A stretch of DNA of 64,000 nt from Microcebus murinus (GCF_040939455.1 NC_134111.1:58918501-58982500), one strand, 5' to 3'. Positions 23,824 through 36,653 are shown, numbered from the stretch's first letter. Translations and numbers: made by a program. The notes: generated by a model not told the origin, from the sequence alone.

Positions 23824-26105
23824 AGAGTAAGCTAAAATTGATTCATGCTTGATACACAGGGATATTCTTATGTCTAAATAAAATTGCTATTTTTACTTGT
23901 CCATGTGCATGTATAGTATTATTCATCAGAAAATCAATTTTTAAAAATGAACTCTACTATAATTTAATACTTTTTAGGATGAGGACATAAAAATGAACAG
24001 CTTTTTAAATTTAGCTAATAATTTAGGAATGATAAGATAGTATGCTAAGTGAAGTTGAAGGGAAAAGCAAGACCTTTTCATCAATATTCAAAGTCAAGGG
24101 CTTTGACAAAAAGATTTTTTTTTGAGGTAGTCAGGATTCTTTATATCTTCTCCAAAGGATAATTTATAAGACAGTATCCACAGAAAGAAAACTTTACTTG
24201 GGAAAAAAAATAGATTCTGGTTCTTTGTACAAACTTTCACTAGCTATAGATCTTCATAATATTACATTTTCTTCCTGACATATATACCTCAGCTGTGTTT
24301 ATTTCCAGACACAATAACATTTAGGGGGTATTATCATCTCCCATTTATCAAACATGCCTTTGTTCTTTCTTCATTATTTTTCAATTCAAAGTTATAACAC
24401 ATGGATTAACACTAGGCCCCTTCAGTTTAGTACATCCTCACGGCTTCCAAATATGTTGGTCAAACTCTGTGCTCTGAAAGCAAGAAACATCTGAAGGGGC
24501 AATGTCTCCATGCTAGTAGGGCTTTCTGTGCCTGGCTTTGCCTGGAGAAAAGCCGACTGCTGTGAGTTCTGCATTCGTTTAGAGTAATTGAAAAGTGCTT
24601 CAGGTCAGGGGAGGGCCATGAGAATCCCATGCATGCTTCAGCCTTTCAACATGGAAATCCTAAATGGAGAAAATACACCCACAGGGGAGGCAATTACATT
24701 TGTGGGCTGCCTTATGGTGGGACATAAATGCAAGACTCAAAAAGACATATGTAAAGACAAGGAAGGTGGTCCCCATGCAGACGAATTTGCCCAACCAAAT
24801 CTGTCACCCAAAGCCATTGTTTCTTTGGTAAACCAAAGAACTAGAGTTACCTCCCACACTGCCTATTGATACAGATCTTTTTGCCCTGTCATGCCTCCCC
24901 TGTACCTGCTGCCTATTACTGACCTTTTTCTTACTCCCTACCTCACCCCCCAGTCTCACCAGAAGGTGGAGGGAGGCCTCCCTGCTGCCTAGCCTGCACA
25001 TTCTCTGTGCTAGATCTCTGGGAAAATACACCCAGCTCCCTGGCTCCTTCCCATACATGAATCATCAATCTTGGCTCCTTGTTTTCTATATTTTCCCCTT
25101 GTATCTTATGTTTCCAAACTCAGCTGGCTCGCTGCTTCCAAACTGGACACAGACCCTCTTCCTTCCAACCCCAAGCAAGGCAATCAGTCCTCAGGCCTGG
25201 TGCCCTTTCCTTCATCCTACTCCCTACATTCCAAGCATAGTTTCCATGAAGTCTTCTATATTTTAAGTTTTACAAAAAAGCTGACAGATAAGAGTTAAAC
25301 ACATCAAACTGTGTTTTGAGGATAGCAGTTATGAAATGCATTTGTCAGGTAAGGTTGATCTTTGTATACTGCTTAATTCAGTACTTGATAAGTTAAAAAG
25401 AACAGGATAAATTGACTGTTGATGCCTCATATTATATAAAGGCTTTTGCTTTCCAGGATTTTTTGCTCTGAAAGCTAAAATGATCACACTCACACATTTA
25501 ACATCTTTCCCCGAGCCTTCATGGGTCCTCCTCTATTTGTTCATATGATCAACCATATTTCATTAGTACAGATATATACATGTCATTTAAAGACACAATA
25601 ACCTGCACCTTTCACTTTGGTTCCACGATGTTTGTTGATGGTTCTGAAGGAGGGCACAGGAGTCAAAAGGCAAAAGTACTTAGTAGGTGTTTAGAATTAT
25701 CTCTGTAATATTTGTTTACTATCTAGAATAGTGATATGTACAGGAGTCACCCAGTTATCTTCTTAAAATGCCAATTCCAGTTTAGTAGGTCTGGAATGAG
25801 CCTGATATTCTTTATTTCTAAGAAGTTCCCAGGTGTGGACTACACTTTGAGTAGCAAGTGTCTAGACTGAGCATCAGCAGTTACTTAAAAAGCATATTTT
25901 ATGGTCACATATTAAGCATGGGGAATGTTTCTTCCACCCACAAAAATCAAAGGCACCCCATCTACAGTAATACATGGTTTAATTGGTCACCAAAGCACAC
26001 ACAACCCTGCTGTTGATCACTGAAAGTCCTGCCCTCTCAAAATTTTTCAGACAAGTTCCTACAAAATAGACTAAAGAGTAGAAAGGGAGTTACACTCCCT
26101 TACTC
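23823..26105. other. Intergenic, unassigned; GC-richer 24.4-25.25 kb
   Basis: No exon recognised. 24480-25260 is less AT-rich than its surroundings, with several open frames of 60-90 codons on both strands. The frames overlap and have no family resemblance. It may be a decayed LTR or unknown repeat. Confidence 0.4.
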
Positions 26106-26114
26106 TTCAAATCT

Positions 26115-26265
26115 GGTCTCCCCCACTTTCTAGCTGCAGAACATTACTCAAATTATTTTAATCTCCTCTGACACACTTCCTTATCTATAAATGGGAATAA
26201 TAATGCCTTAAAGAGTAATTATAGGGAATGAAAGAGATAATGTAAGAAAATAACATAATGTAGTA
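26115..26265 (+). repeat. MIR SINE
   Basis: 'tttctagctgcagaacatta', 'cttccttatctataaatggg', 'aataataatgccttaaagag' in the MIR sense order. Confidence 0.75.
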
Positions 26266-26421
26266 GTGAGAATATAATAAACTAGAATAACTACATAATT
26301 ATAATCTTTAATTTTCAGAGATAAAAATGTATCAGCTTGGGATGCAAAGGAAGCTCTCCAACCTTTTCAAATGTTAAGGAAATAACCCAGAAATTTATTA
26401 ATGTTGCTAAGAGATGAAAAT

Positions 26422-26726
26422 CCCCAAATGGAGTTTTTTTGAAAGATAGGGTCTTGCTCGGTCACCCTGGCTAGAGTGCTGTGGTGTTATCATAGCTCAC
26501 TGCAACCTCAAACTCCTGGGCTTAAGTGATCCTCCTGTCTCAGCCTCCTGCAACTGGGACTACAGGCCTGCACCACCATGCCAGCTAATTTTTTCTACTG
26601 TTGGTAAGGGGCCCTGCTCTTGCTCAGGCTGGTTTCCAACTCCTGACCTCAAACCATCCTTCTGCCTCAGTCTCCCAGAATGCTAAGATTATAGGCATGA
26701 GCCACCATGCCCAGCCCCAAATAGAG
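26422..26726 (-). mobile_element. Alu SINE (old, J-like), antisense, with target duplications
   Basis: Antisense dimeric Alu at 26434-26714, starting at its T-rich tail. Near-identical 12-bp flanks ccccaaatggag (26422-26433) and ccccaaatagag (26715-26726) are the target-site duplication with one change. The body lacks the lemur-specific AT-rich middle and is diverged, so it is an older copy. Confidence 0.92.
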
Positions 26727-27642
26727 CTTTAAATATATGTCAGCCCATATATAAAATATATATCTTAAATATTTAGAATTCTCTCCAAAGAAATGACAAG
26801 AATGCAATGCAGGACATTATGAGGCATTCATTTATTAACTCTAAAATATACATTGTCTTTATTGTCTAAGGCTTGTACTAAACAGTGGATAAGCTTTGCA
26901 GTATTTAGAAAATCAATTAAACAGAGGACAGAAGGCTTAATACAGCTTCCAATGGAAATATGTGTTTTCTATCTAAATTATATTTCTAAATTAAAATACA
27001 GCTTTCATAAGCTTTTTGATATTAGGGGAAATGTATTTTGTAATCACACTTAAAGGAAAAAATTCAGTTAAGTGCCATGTATCTGATGACTAGTTAGGTT
27101 TTCACATCTTCATCTGGAACATGCAGGTGTCACGGAGACACAGCCTAAGGGGTGACACATCTTGTGCCAATTACTCTCCATCCAATTACTTGAGACTCAC
27201 TAGGTCTTCACCTTGACTCTAGACCCTTCACCTCTTTATTATTCTCCTGTGTTGCCTTATTCACCTTGCTCTTCTTCACAGAGCTTTCTTTTCCACTGTG
27301 CCTCTACCTCACCCCACATAGATGTTGCAGAAAGGAAAAAAAGGTCTTTGGTGCCAGAGAGACCTAGAACCAAATCCAGTGCGGAGTCTGCCAATAGCAA
27401 CCTGTTGGTCTGGGACAAGGCTCTTTCTCTGAGACTCAGTTTCCTTTACTCATATTAATACCACTTTGCTGGATTAAAGGTACTATTTGTTAAGCATTAC
27501 ATGGAGGCTGCGTATGGAAAATAGGCAAGGATTATAAACTTTTGTCATTTATTATTTATCAATTCATGTTTAGTCTTCTTGGAAGTTCTGAAGATGGAAG
27601 CAGTTTTTACCTCTTCTAATATCTACAGATATGTTTTACTTA

Positions 27643-27842
27643 CATCTGGTTACTTTCTTTGTCTTCAATCTTTTTTCTTTTTTATGTAGAGACGAGGTCT
27701 TGCTGGTTGCCTAGGCTGGAGTGCAGTGGCCATTCACAGAGCCATCATAATGCACTGCAGCCTCAAACTCCCGCCTCAGCGCCCCGATTAGCTGGGACTA
27801 CAGGTGCATGCCAACACGTTCAGGCTGCATCTGGTTGCTTTT
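27643..27842 (-). mobile_element. FLAM-like free left Alu monomer, antisense
   Basis: A single Alu-left-arm-like unit (about 27671-27820) carrying 'ccattcacagagccatcata', which resembles the 7SL-like FLAM sequence more than a dimeric Alu. Imperfect target duplication: catctggttactt (27643-27655) and catctggttgctt (27828-27840). It is a fossil of the monomer stage of Alu history. Confidence 0.8.
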
Positions 27843-27991
27843 GGATGTGGCATTTTAGTTATTATGTATAAATTTGGTATGTATAGATTATCTCCTCTAT
27901 ACTACTTGAAGTTTCTAGAGAAAAGATTTAGGTTTCCATATTCATATATGCACCAGACTTCTAGTCAGGAGCTTGCAAATAATAGGTTTTC

Positions 27992-28350
27992 AAGGGCATA
28001 TTTCTTTTTTTTTTTTTTTGAGACAGAGTCTCGCTTTGTTGCCCAGGCTAGAGTGAGTGCCGTGGCGTCAGCCTAGCTCACAGCAACCTCAAACTCCTGG
28101 GCTCGAGCGATCCTTCTGCCTCAGCCTCCCTGGTAGCTGGGACTACAGGCATGTGCCACCATGCCCGGCTAATTTTTTTATATATATATCAGTTGGCCAA
28201 TTGATTTCTTTCTATTTATAGTAGAGACGGGGTCTCGCTCTTGCTCAGGCTGGTTTTGAACTCCTGACCTTGAGCAATCCGCCCGCCTCGGCCTCCCAAG
28301 AGCTAGGATTACAGGCGTGAGCCACAGCGCCCGGCAAGGGCATATTTCTT
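27992..28350 (-). mobile_element. Lemur-type Alu SINE, antisense, perfect target duplication
   Basis: Full-length antisense Alu (28007-28335) from poly-T to 'gcgcccggc', with the 'gtgagtgccgtggcgtcagc' block and the 'cagttggccaattgatttc' middle typical of lemur Alus. The 15-bp duplication aagggcatatttctt occurs at 27992-28006 and 28336-28350 without mismatch, so the insertion is relatively young. Confidence 0.97.
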
Positions 28351-28503
28351 TAATGGATTAAAAATCACTTTCTGACAAAAATCTATATCAATTTTTGAGT
28401 TGGTCTTCTTCAGGTTTTCCTCAATTCCTCCAACTTTTCAATGCCCCCCCCAAGGGAATTACATTAAACACCAAATGTTTCACAATATTGTCCCTCAAAT
28501 AGA

Positions 28504-28509
28504 TTTATT
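28504..28509 (-). terminator. PDE1A: Candidate distal PDE1A poly(A) signal
   Basis: AATAAA on the minus strand, followed about 25-30 nt downstream by a 'tttggtgtttaatg' GU-rich stretch. It is the best-formed signal downstream of the distal PDE1A last exon, but lies about 6 kb beyond its stop codon, so linkage to PDE1A is inference. Confidence 0.3.
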
Positions 28510-31027
28510 TAGCAATCATATATAATAGGAAATACAGAGAATTACAGCATACTAGAAACACAAGAATTGTAGGTGTCATGTTAAAAATTAAATAAAAGAG
28601 GTTCTGGTTAAATGAAAAGGCATATGAACTTGCAAGATATATATGTTGGGTAGTTGAGGATAAAAATGCAAAGCGGGGCATTTAAAGTGCAGGAGCCTAA
28701 CTCATCAATCCCTCTCTTCAGAATGGGCTCAACATTGGTGTTTGCAGAAGACACGGGTGCAGATAATCTCCATTCTGACTTCTTACTAATTAGTGCTAAG
28801 TAAGACGTAAGCTGTCTTAGAGAGAGAGGGAGGGGGCAGGAAAGGAAGAAATATGCAAGACTGAAAGAAAAAAGGAGGGAAGTAGGAAGTGTAGGGGATA
28901 GAGAGAAAGAGGGAAGAAGAGAGATTAGGAAAATAGTAAGTACACTAAGCAGCCTGACAGCTCTTCTGAAGAAGCAAAGCGTCTTCTCCACTCCCTCTGG
29001 AAGTTTGGTCACAGTGCTTTAATAAGTCACATAACCTGGAAAATTAGGTTAAAGCCCATATACAGAAATTTATGAATTCTTTGTATGCTATTTTTTAAAT
29101 AACAAGAGTGTATAGATCTTAAAGTATTAACAGGAATAAAGTGGCTATGTTTCCTATGACATTTGAGAAGCAGTGTCTCCATTTACTTCTCCCTTGAGAG
29201 ATTCTATAGCTTTACTGAAAGACAATTGGCTCAAATAGGAACAACAGTAATTAGACTTCCCAGACAGTCAGATTCTATTTTAAGTGCAGAATATTTTCTA
29301 TTAATAGGTGGTAAATACCTCATTTTAAAAAGCCACTAAAAGCAGTAGTTACAGTTTCTCCATAAATAGAAACGAAGAGTCCATTTTTAAAGAACCAAAA
29401 GTCACCATGATGTACATATCTATAAATGTTTTCCCCCAGCACATTATTATAGATCAATCTTTACTGCTTACATTTAAAATACCAATTGCATTGTAATGTC
29501 TATGCTACAATTATTTAGCTGTGTTCTGCACAAGATTCAGGTAAAACTAAAGCTAAGGATCTTATTCACAGAACATTTAAAAGCATTTTATACAGAGTCT
29601 ACACACAAATATATCTTAAATTACAATGATGCATACTAAATATGCATATAGAATATGGCTTACACATTAAAAGAGATCTAAGTTGTGAGTTATAAAATCT
29701 CACTACTTAGGCTTAACAGCTTCTGATTGTATCCATTTCTAAAATATTGCTTAGCATTGTGAAATCCAGAAGGAAGCAGGTGCAACAGCAAACTCGTTAG
29801 GATGGATGAATCCTCCTTCATGTCATTTAATTGATGGCTACTCTTGATTCTTTCCATCCAATTTCTGCCTTTCACAAAGACAAATTCACTGAAGCTCACC
29901 ATCATTGAAATGTTTGTACAGTGAAAAGTTACAACATCTAATTGTGCTTGACCTTTCTTGTCAGCTAATAACGAACAAAGAAAGATAGTTCAGTTTGGAG
30001 CAAAAGAAAGGCTTTGCACATGCTCAGGCAAAACATGACAAGGAAGCAGAGCCTCTGAGGGTTGCAGTTTGTTTCTGGGCAGCAAAATTTAAAAGTTGCA
30101 TCAAATAATGTTATCTGTACAGAAAAGTGTGGGTTTCCATTTTCATAGACATTTTAGTATTTTGTTACATCTTGATGGGATAACCAACCCAGAAGGCAAA
30201 TTCCATTTTCCATTCTAGTGTCTGTCTCTACCAATGGTTGACAATCTCGTTTTCTTGTTTTCATGGACTGTAGATATCATATGACTGGCGTCATGACCAT
30301 GCCCATGGAAGTGATGCATTAGTGTATTAAAACCATGGGATGGATGGATACAAGCTGGTTCACTGTCTTCAAGGAAAGGCTTCATTGCCATTTCTCAGTA
30401 TGAGAGTTACAACGAGGTGTTCATCAGATCATTGCGCTGGGCTATGATGCTCAGTTGCTGCCCCAGGACTTCAACTACAGCTTCTGATGAGTCCCACCTC
30501 TCATCCTGTTCTCATGCATTTAAAATAAGGACAATCTATACAGCCTATTTCCCAGCACTGCAAAAAATATATTTTCCATAATTTTGGTTTTGCTTTCCTT
30601 TTGTTTAAGACCTTGAACAATGTGTTATGAGAGCACTCTGTGTAAGACAGTGCAAGGAATTAAATTTAAAAAGGCTTCATCTTCTGCACATGTATTGCAC
30701 AGCCACTACAACTGGCTCAAAGTGAGAAAATTTTAAAGCTGTCTGACTTTTGTCTTAAAAATTTCTCTGGGTTGACTGAAGAAGGCCAAATTGTAGAGGA
30801 AAAACAGTAGCAGAAGCACTGGCCTAAAACTCTGTTAGCAACTTGAGTGTATTTATTTGGCCAGGGCGACTAGCTCAAAATTTGTGTTCTTCTTAATTCC
30901 TTATGTAGACGTCCATAAAAATGGTCCGATCCAACTGTACGTTGAAAAAGGAGATATAGCTTTGTGGAAAGTTGAAGATTTAGGATGTTTTCGTGCTGCT
31001 TTCATTATCCTAAAATAAAATCCAAAT

Positions 31028-31388
31028 GAAAATGAAGATCAGAGAAGAAGTGGAAGGGGTAGGGAGTGGAGGGGCTTGGGCAGATGCTGGTCAGATGACA
31101 CAAAACTTCAGTGAAATAGTAGGAATAAGTCCAAGAGATCTATTGTACAGCATGGTAACTATACTTTATAACAATGTATGATATTCTTGAAAATTGCTGC
31201 TAAGAGAGTGGATTTTAAATGTTTTCAGCTCCCAAATATGATAAGCATGTGAGGCAATACATATGTTCATTAGCTTGATTTAGCCATTTCACAATTTCAG
31301 AACAATACACTGTACCTGATAATATATATGATTTTTATTTGTGAATTAAAAAATAAATAAAGAAAAAAAAGGAAGAAAATGAAGATCA
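31028..31388 (+). mobile_element. 5'-truncated L1MA-like 3' end with target duplications
   Basis: A 333-bp insert (31042-31374) with a LINE-1 3' UTR: 'agcttgatttagccatttca' near 31275, then 'ttttatttgtgaattaaaaa' and an A-rich tail. Exact 14-bp flanks gaaaatgaagatca at 31028-31041 and 31375-31388 mark the target-site duplication. Severe 5' truncation is usual for LINE-1. Confidence 0.92.
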
Positions 31389-32370
31389 TGATTTAGTCAT
31401 ATACAGGCATCAATTACTGTGTGGCAATTTCACATTGGTCTTTATACACCTGGTCAAGAATAAGGGATTTATCAGTGTATAATAGTGGGTTTACATCAGT
31501 CAGAATTGCTCTTCCGATTTGTACTCTGGGTATGTGTTGTATGTGGTTTAATCCCAGTAAAAATTTTGATTCTTTGGATCAGAAGTCACAAACTCAAACA
31601 GTCATATGGGCCTAGTATCTAGTGTGAGTTAAGTAGGGCTGGGTGTGTGTAAAACAACTAGAATTACAGGGACTGTAGTGAAGTAAAGTTATGTTCTTTA
31701 GTTTTGCCTTAAAGACGCTCAGAAACATATTTTAAATCAGTGTGGAAGTCAAACAAATCTGCAGACTAAATGTAGCCCACAACTCATCAGTTTTTGGCCT
31801 CTTGTTGGGCAGTACACTCAGAATTAAAGAATTGGCATTGGTAGGAAGAGGGAACACTTTCTCCACAATGGGGAACAGTTCTGATACTGGTTTGCCTTTG
31901 AAATGCCAGAAATCTCTAACATATCTTTCAAGGAAGATAATGTGATAAATGATATGCCATTAAGTTTTTAAATAATACAGCAGGATGGCATTGTACATCC
32001 AACCCCAATCTCATTTACTTTAATTAACAAAAGCATAAAAGAAAAATTTAAGCAAAACAAAAGACTTCTGTGGACTGGGACCTCTTAGAAATGATGATGA
32101 AATTATACAACAGTGTGAAAAGTAGATTTCAAAGGCTTTTTTCTGGTCGTAGATATAGTGTTGCACATTGATTTATGAGGTCTCAACATGGCACAAATTT
32201 AATTAGAGCTCAATATTTCCTGGAAATGCATCTCACAGTGGTGCCTACACATTGAGAACAGAGCAGGCGATGGATCTCGGAGATGTGGCCAGGCTGCCAT
32301 AAGATCTACAGTTTCCATGATGGTGGCAAAAGAATTAGCTACCAGTCATAAACAAGGTGTGGTAAATTTG

Positions 32371-32455
32371 CAAACAGGGAGCCTGCAAGCCAAATCTAGC
32401 CCACTTACATATTTTGTCTGGTCCACGCAGTGTTTCAAAAAACTTTGAGCCAACA
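32371..32455. repeat. Possible hAT-type fragment
   Basis: 'gcaaacagggagcctgcaag', 'ccaaatctagcccactta' resembles the 'tgcaaactgtggcctgcggg' start of some Charlie elements. Weak. Confidence 0.35.
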
Positions 32456-32850
32456 TGAATAATTGGAAGAGTTTACATTAAAAACAAAACAACACAAAGC
32501 AAAACAACTCTTATTCACTAAAAGAACCTGGAAACACTGGGCCCTCATTCCTTCACGCTGAAAATCTGCCAGAGCCAAAGAGTGGCTGGCTGCCGCTGCA
32601 GCCTTCAGGCTGGGTGTGCTCTGTCCTTTCTGTTTCTAAGACTGATCACTGTTGTCTCCCACACACCATACTTGAGTCACAGTTGCCAATTTTCACCACT
32701 CTTGTTTTCAGATCCTGCCCATTCCATCCTTTAAAGCACCTGCCTGTTCCTTGAAGGCTTGTAAACTTCACCTACTGAAGGCCCTGTTTCCTGGAAGATT
32801 GTGTCTCTTTAGTTGAAAAAAAGAAAAAGATACTTCATTAACTGCCATAG

Positions 32851-32911
<61 letters not shown>

Positions 32912-32937
32912 ATCTATCTATATCTAATATCTATCCT
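32851..32937. repeat. (CTAT)n microsatellite
   Basis: About 15 perfect CTAT units (32851-32910), then imperfect units to 32937. Confidence 0.97.
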
Positions 32938-33429
32938 TAGACATTTTCATACAAGGAACAGTAATTTTTACAAATCTATTGGTGACCTGTGTTCCTTATA
33001 CACAATTTTTGAAAAATGTTCATAAATATTCCAGATCCATGTCATGAATGCTTAGGAAATGCTGATCCTAAAGTTTTTTTTTTTTTTCTTTTGAAGCTAC
33101 AGAGTACATACCAACTTGGAGATGTCTTATAAGAAAGAATCTTGCTTAATTTTGTCTTACTCAGTTTTTTAATGATCCTTATTTGCCAACAAAACTTTTT
33201 GTTACTTAAAACATTTCTAAATATTCCACTGAATTAGTTTTCCCTAAAATATATTTTGGGTGCTCCATCATATATCATCAGGACCCAAACTCTTTTCTGG
33301 AATGACCATGGGCTCTAAAGGTAATAAATTTATAGTTTGAATGGAGAGTAAGGAGGAGAATTTCTGTAGCTAATATGAGAAAATATATTATAACTTTTAA
33401 GTATAGAGATGAGTTTTAGTTGCTGAATA

Positions 33430-33600
33430 ACCATTTTGTGTCTTTATTTCTTTCCAAGCTTAATATATAAAATAGGAATCACACTCACTAAGTTTATCAC
33501 ACTTACAAAGTGTGGAATTGTTGAGAGGACTAAATGAGATAATGTATGCAAGATGTTCACCACAGTGCCTAACACTTTATAGTTGCTATTAATGAAACTA
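33430..33600 (+). repeat. MIR SINE fragment
   Basis: 'ggaattgttgagaggactaa', 'atgagataatgtatgcaaga', 'ccacagtgcctaacac' is the sense MIR 3' half. Confidence 0.7.
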
Positions 33601-34546
33601 TTATGATGAATAAAATATAGTCATACAACTAACTGTCTTTTTAACTCAAGATCACTGGGAAAGGAATTATCTTAAAAGCTAATCACAGTTGAACTCTTTC
33701 ATATCTAAAGCAACATTTGTGGAGCTGATAATAACATCACAAAGGCTTGGTATGATACCCTCAGCACTTACCCCCACTACCAACCACCCCCACAGAAAGA
33801 CTCATTATAACACTTGAATTTTGTTTTTTACACTTTTTTAGTAGACATTAGGACACCTCCACTATAAATATACCTTTCCTTTCTATAACTGCCTGTACCT
33901 CCTTTGTACATCCAAGACAGAGGTTCTCAATTTTAGTGGACAGAAATATCGACAGGCTTATCAAAAATTCATATTTCCAAGGCAGCACTCCGAGAGTTAA
34001 CAATTTCATAGATTGAAGACAAACCTTCACAGCTTAATTTTTAAAAAGAGAACCATTAATATATATGTCCACAGATTTTAGCAAACATGATGGTTGCTTC
34101 ATAATATGTATTAACACTTGCTTTGTTTTTATTATAGGGTATCAATTTTTATATTTCTTACATGAAATAAAAGAAGAAATCAGTGTAAAATACTCATATT
34201 TCCTACATGAAGTAAAATAAGAAATGAGGATTAAACATCCCCAGGGATTATAGCTTTTTTTTTAAAGAAGTAAAATTTTAGTCTCAGCGAGTATAATTTT
34301 TATTGATGAGGAAATTAAGAACTTTTGAAAGTTAAATGTTTAAAGTTTACGTGTTAAGGTTTTACCCCAAAAGATGGAAGATAAAGATTAAAAAAAAAAA
34401 AAGAATCCAGGAGGGCATTTAAATAATATAACTTCGTTTCTAATGATATTCTAAAAACCATTTAGTTTAGAAATTAGATTTGTTGTCTAGAAAATAAAAT
34501 TACCTTTCATGTTTAAAATGACAGAAGCCATTAAGGTGTTTCAGAC

Positions 34547-34620
34547 CTATGGGTGTGTATCAGCATGTTTTTCTTCAGCATTTACTAAGTCTTCTGAGTT
34601 CTTATGAAGATCAGTTTCAC
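34547..34620 (-). CDS. PDE1A: PDE1A, distal alternative last coding exon
   Basis: Encodes one of two alternative C-termini of the Ca2+/calmodulin-dependent phosphodiesterase 1A, which hydrolyses cGMP and cAMP in the cytosol. On the minus strand the pyrimidine-rich acceptor ends in ttttag (34621-34626) and the exon opens with GTGAAACTGATC. Joined in phase to the single G left by exon 61289-61476, it reads GETDLHKNSEDLV, then NAEEKHADTHP and TAG (34547-34549). From memory, the human counterpart is GEPDLHKNSEDLVNAEEKHA...HS, so only Thr for Pro and Pro for Ser differ. The tail is acidic and outside the catalytic domain, so it may affect partners or location and not catalysis. This exon skips the proximal last exon at 46876-46916, giving a 26.7-kb intron. 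Confidence 0.96.
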
Positions 34621-36434
34621 CTAAAAAGAAACAAGGAAACAAACACACAAAACTCAAAATAAGCCTTTGAAAAAACCTAATAAGGTTAGCAGATTTGAAG
34701 CCATTTGTAAAACGTGGAAGACTGGATTTTACGTGGATTTGTGGCACATTTCTCCAAGGATATCAAACATTCTCTTTTCAGCCTGTGGATAGCATAACAA
34801 GTCATCTTTGGTGGTTATATGAGTTTTTGAAGTTGCAATTTAATCTGAGAATGCAGAAAGACATAAAACAGATAAAACTTGTTTAAATATCTATTAACTC
34901 TTGTACCCTCATAATATCCTGAAATTAAAAACATAATCTATTAACTCACATGTAAAAATTATGCATGTTTTTACTGAATATTTTTAATTGAAACAAATTC
35001 CTTTAAATAAATCCCCTAATGATCAGTGTCTTTTATCACACGTTGCTTAGTTGCTATGAATTTAAAACAAATGAGTATAAAAGAATAGCAATGTTTAAGA
35101 TAAGACATAATCTGTTAAAACAAACTCATGGAATTTATAATCTTGGAATCACTCAGCTTCTGTATAAACTTTGAAGAAAAATAAAATATTAGCATGGAAA
35201 ATGTTTCAACAGTTCTAGAGAGGATGTAGAGAATCTATGAAAAATGAAAATATAAAGCAAAATGTACACATTAGAGTCTTATTACATAAGCAACAAACTA
35301 AACAAAATAAATAGAAATTAATTTTGAGTCAGTTACTCAAGATACCCTGATATTTCAGAAAATACGTATGATGGAATGTTCTTTCTGTATGAAATTTGAT
35401 TGAAGATATTCTAACAATTAAACTTTGCACTAATTAACTTCAAGATAATTCCTTTAATGTATATTGTAGGACAGTGTCAACTCAGTTGCAGCAGTTTTTA
35501 TTGAGGTTATATAATTAGTGAACATACAGAACTTATAAGGTGTTATTATAAAGCAAATTTAAGTTGCCTCCCACTGTCTCTTTAAAATATATTCAATGGG
35601 GGAAATTTATCTTCTATGCCAGGATCAAAATATCCTTTGGTTCATATGAAACATTCGTGAGGCACCTACACAGCCTTCTCTCCTTTGGCCCATCTGTCAC
35701 CATCTAACTCTGTAGCTCTCTCACTTAGGAAGTGGACTCCATTCCCAATATCCCCTTCACTCAGTCTCTCCAAGGGTCCTGGTGAAGCTCTCTTCCCTTG
35801 ATTTGAGGTAAAGAAGGAAGTATTTCTATACTTTTCCCAACAGCAGAGATCTCTGCAAAGAAATCCTCTTCACAAATCTTTTTTCCACCTCAGCAATCTA
35901 ACCCTTTCATTTGTTCGTATTGGTTTAGAGTGTTAAGCACCCTATAACTGGCTTTTGAATCTACTTTGTAATTCCTTTCTCACAAGTCTATTTGTCTTCC
36001 CACATTTATCTTCTTAGAGTCTTGGCTTAAACTTCTGTCTAATATCCTGTTACTTAAGGCTAGATTAAGAGAGAACAAAACAGTCTAGAATAGAGCAGAA
36101 CAGAGTGAAAAGAATAGACTGAATTAAAAGAAATGTAAGTAATATACTTATATAAGTAATCCACTAATTCCCTGGTTCTCAAAATTTTTGAGAGAACTTT
36201 TTACAATGGGTGAAGAGCACTAAGATCTACCTACTACCAAATGCTCTCATTTCTAGTGAATAAAGAACTCACAAATAATAATAAGTGGAAGAGGAACAAA
36301 ATAATCAAATGATAACGATACAGCAATGAACAAAAAAAAATTCCAAAATGATACACAAATTACATCCAAGAGTAATTCTGTACATGCAATTAGAAAAGCA
36401 ACACTTAAAAACTATGACCAACTCAATATATGAG
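34621..36434 (-). other. PDE1A: PDE1A intron, unassigned
   Basis: AT-rich with no recognised repeat. A less AT-rich patch at 35640-35890 has no exon features. Confidence 0.5.
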
Positions 36435-36602
36435 TTTTTTTTTTTTTTTTTTTGAGACAGAGTCTCACTCTGTTGCCTGGGCTAGAGTGCTGTAGTTATC
36501 ACCCTAGCTCACAGCAACCTCAAACTCCTGGGCTCAGGCAATCCTACTGCCTCAGTCTCCTGAGTAGCTAGGACTACAGGCATGTGCCACCATGCCCAGC
36601 TA

Positions 36603-36653
<51 letters not shown>

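Larger units (their letters stand above)
28510..34546 (-). other. PDE1A: Possible long 3' UTR of the distal PDE1A exon, or intergenic DNA
   Basis: Region downstream of the distal PDE1A stop codon. It contains an L1 3' end (31042-31374), a tetranucleotide repeat (32851-32937), a MIR (about 33430-33600) and mostly unassigned DNA. Closer minus-strand AATAAA hexamers lie at 34299-34304 and 34128-34133, but neither has an obvious GU-rich partner. Where the transcript ends cannot be decided from sequence alone. Confidence 0.35.

Noticed and set aside
28608..29012. Minus-strand open frame of 134 codons
   Set aside because: Driven by a purine/pyrimidine-skewed stretch (28815-28925), with no splice-flanked family resemblance. 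At best part of a PDE1A 3' UTR.
30170..30500. Minus-strand frame with a protein-like look (about 'EAVVEVLGQQLSIIAQRN') near 30.4 kb
   Set aside because: Short, bounded by a stop upstream and stops at 30411 and 30399, and no family recognised. Could be a processed-pseudogene scrap, but I cannot support it.
32851..32937. Regular short repeats as a CRISPR-like array
   Set aside because: A pure CTAT microsatellite without spacers, in a mammalian genome.
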